Source: JAXMCK01 sp046349395
GTDB taxonomy: Bacteria; Pseudomonadota; Alphaproteobacteria; Geminicoccales; Geminicoccaceae
Assembly: GCA_046349395.1 (NCBI GenBank)
Contig: JAXMCK010000003.1
Span: 1,033,532-1,097,531, forward strand
Reading direction: 5' to 3'
Length of the DNA stretch: 64,000 bases
Shown: positions 63,663 to 64,000 of the stretch, in pieces
Layout of the letters: each line of letters starts with the position of its first letter
Position numbering within the stretch: the first letter of the stretch is position 1
Program-made: the position numbers and the translations under genes
Notes under the pieces: generated by a model
What the model was told of the DNA's origin: nothing
Databases searched by the model: none
What the model saw: only the letters and a program-made list of their open reading frames with translations

Positions 63663-64000
63663 ATGCGCCCGAACCCCCTCAAGACCCGCCTCCAGCGAGG
63701 CGAGCCCGTCTTCGGCACCATGGCGTTCGAGTTCGCGAGTCCGGGTCTCGCACGGATCTGCGCCAATGCCGGGGCCGAGTTCATCCTGCTCGATCGCGAA
63801 CATTCGGGCTGGGGCTTCGAGACGATCAAGGCGCAGATCGGGTTCGCGCACGGGGCCGGGATCGTGCCGATCGTCAACACCTCGGGCGACGCCTCCAACG
63901 AGATCACGCGCTCGCTCGATCTGGGTGCGATGGGCGTGATGATCCCGGTGGTCGAGACGCGCGCCCAGGCCCTGGCCGTGGTGCGGGCGACGCGCTACCC
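63663..64000 (+). CDS. HpcH/HpaI aldolase family protein, partial (runs off the right edge)
   Basis: The first 112 residues are visible: MRPNPLKTRLQRGEPVFGT, FILLDREHSGWGFETIK and LDLGAMGVMIPVVETRAQAL. These are typical of class II 2-keto-3-deoxy-sugar and 4-hydroxy-2-oxoheptanedioate aldolases; Glu and Asp in the metal site would lie beyond the window. An ATG three bases earlier is equally possible. Confidence 0.85.
   Translation, partial: MRPNPLKTRLQRGEPVFGTMAFEFASPGLARICANAGAEFILLDREHSGWGFETIKAQIGFAHGAGIVPIVNTSGDASNEITRSLDLGAMGVMIPVVETRAQALAVVRATRY

Overview
The window looks like the chromosome of a GC-rich alphaproteobacterium, probably of the Rhodospirillales type. The evidence is strong GC bias in the resident genes, a Caulobacter-style Cpa/Tad pilus locus, a tRNA-Glu whose 3' half serves as an attachment site, and IS21 and IS66 elements. 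Genus cannot be read from the sequence.

Positions 1 to about 29,575 are the right part of an integrated genomic island, and every island gene except the IS21 genes lies on the minus strand. It is bounded by a tyrosine recombinase (28,108-29,388) next to a 44-bp 3' fragment of tRNA-Glu(CTC) at 29,532-29,575. The replication-type backbone (TubC-like protein, D5-like ATPase, Toprim primase, AlpA-type excisionase) lies at the left edge. Between them is a defence island. Its first module pairs a 1676-residue protein (NERD nuclease, two kinase-like domains, superfamily 1 helicase) with a 494-residue partner. Its second is a translationally coupled operon of a DUF499 ATPase, a DUF3780 protein, a DUF1156 adenine methyltransferase and a phospholipase-D/SNF2 helicase, followed by two unrecognised genes. 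The helicase gene is split by a 2,599-bp IS66 element and the first unrecognised gene by a 2,490-bp IS21 element. Each has a perfect 8-bp target duplication, and removing either element with one duplication restores the reading frame exactly.

From 29,879 to 34,907 is a six-gene operon for a group 3b (NADP-linked, sulfhydrogenase-type) [NiFe] hydrogenase: beta subunit, a cyclic-nucleotide-binding protein, gamma, small and large subunits, and the maturation protease. A terminator follows.

From 35,221 to 43,942 a roughly 790-bp direct repeat flanks a cassette of about 7.1 kb. Each repeat copy carries a hairpin and a 73-residue ORF. The cassette holds two minus-strand gene sets: OsmC, methyltransferase, OsmC and flavin oxidoreductase; and aldehyde dehydrogenase, zinc alcohol/formaldehyde dehydrogenase and a small membrane protein.

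From 44,674 to 57,105 is a Tad/Flp pilus locus: tadD-tadC-tadB-tadA-cpaE-cpaD-like-cpaC-cpaB on the minus strand, the flp pilin divergent from it, an isoprenylcysteine-methyltransferase-like gene, three TadE/TadG pseudopilin-type genes, and the prepilin peptidase cpaA. The right end holds tandem alpha/beta hydrolases, phnW, a VapBC-type toxin-antitoxin pair with a palindromic operator, a glutathione S-transferase, an AT-rich HEPN-like gene, and the start of an HpcH/HpaI aldolase gene.
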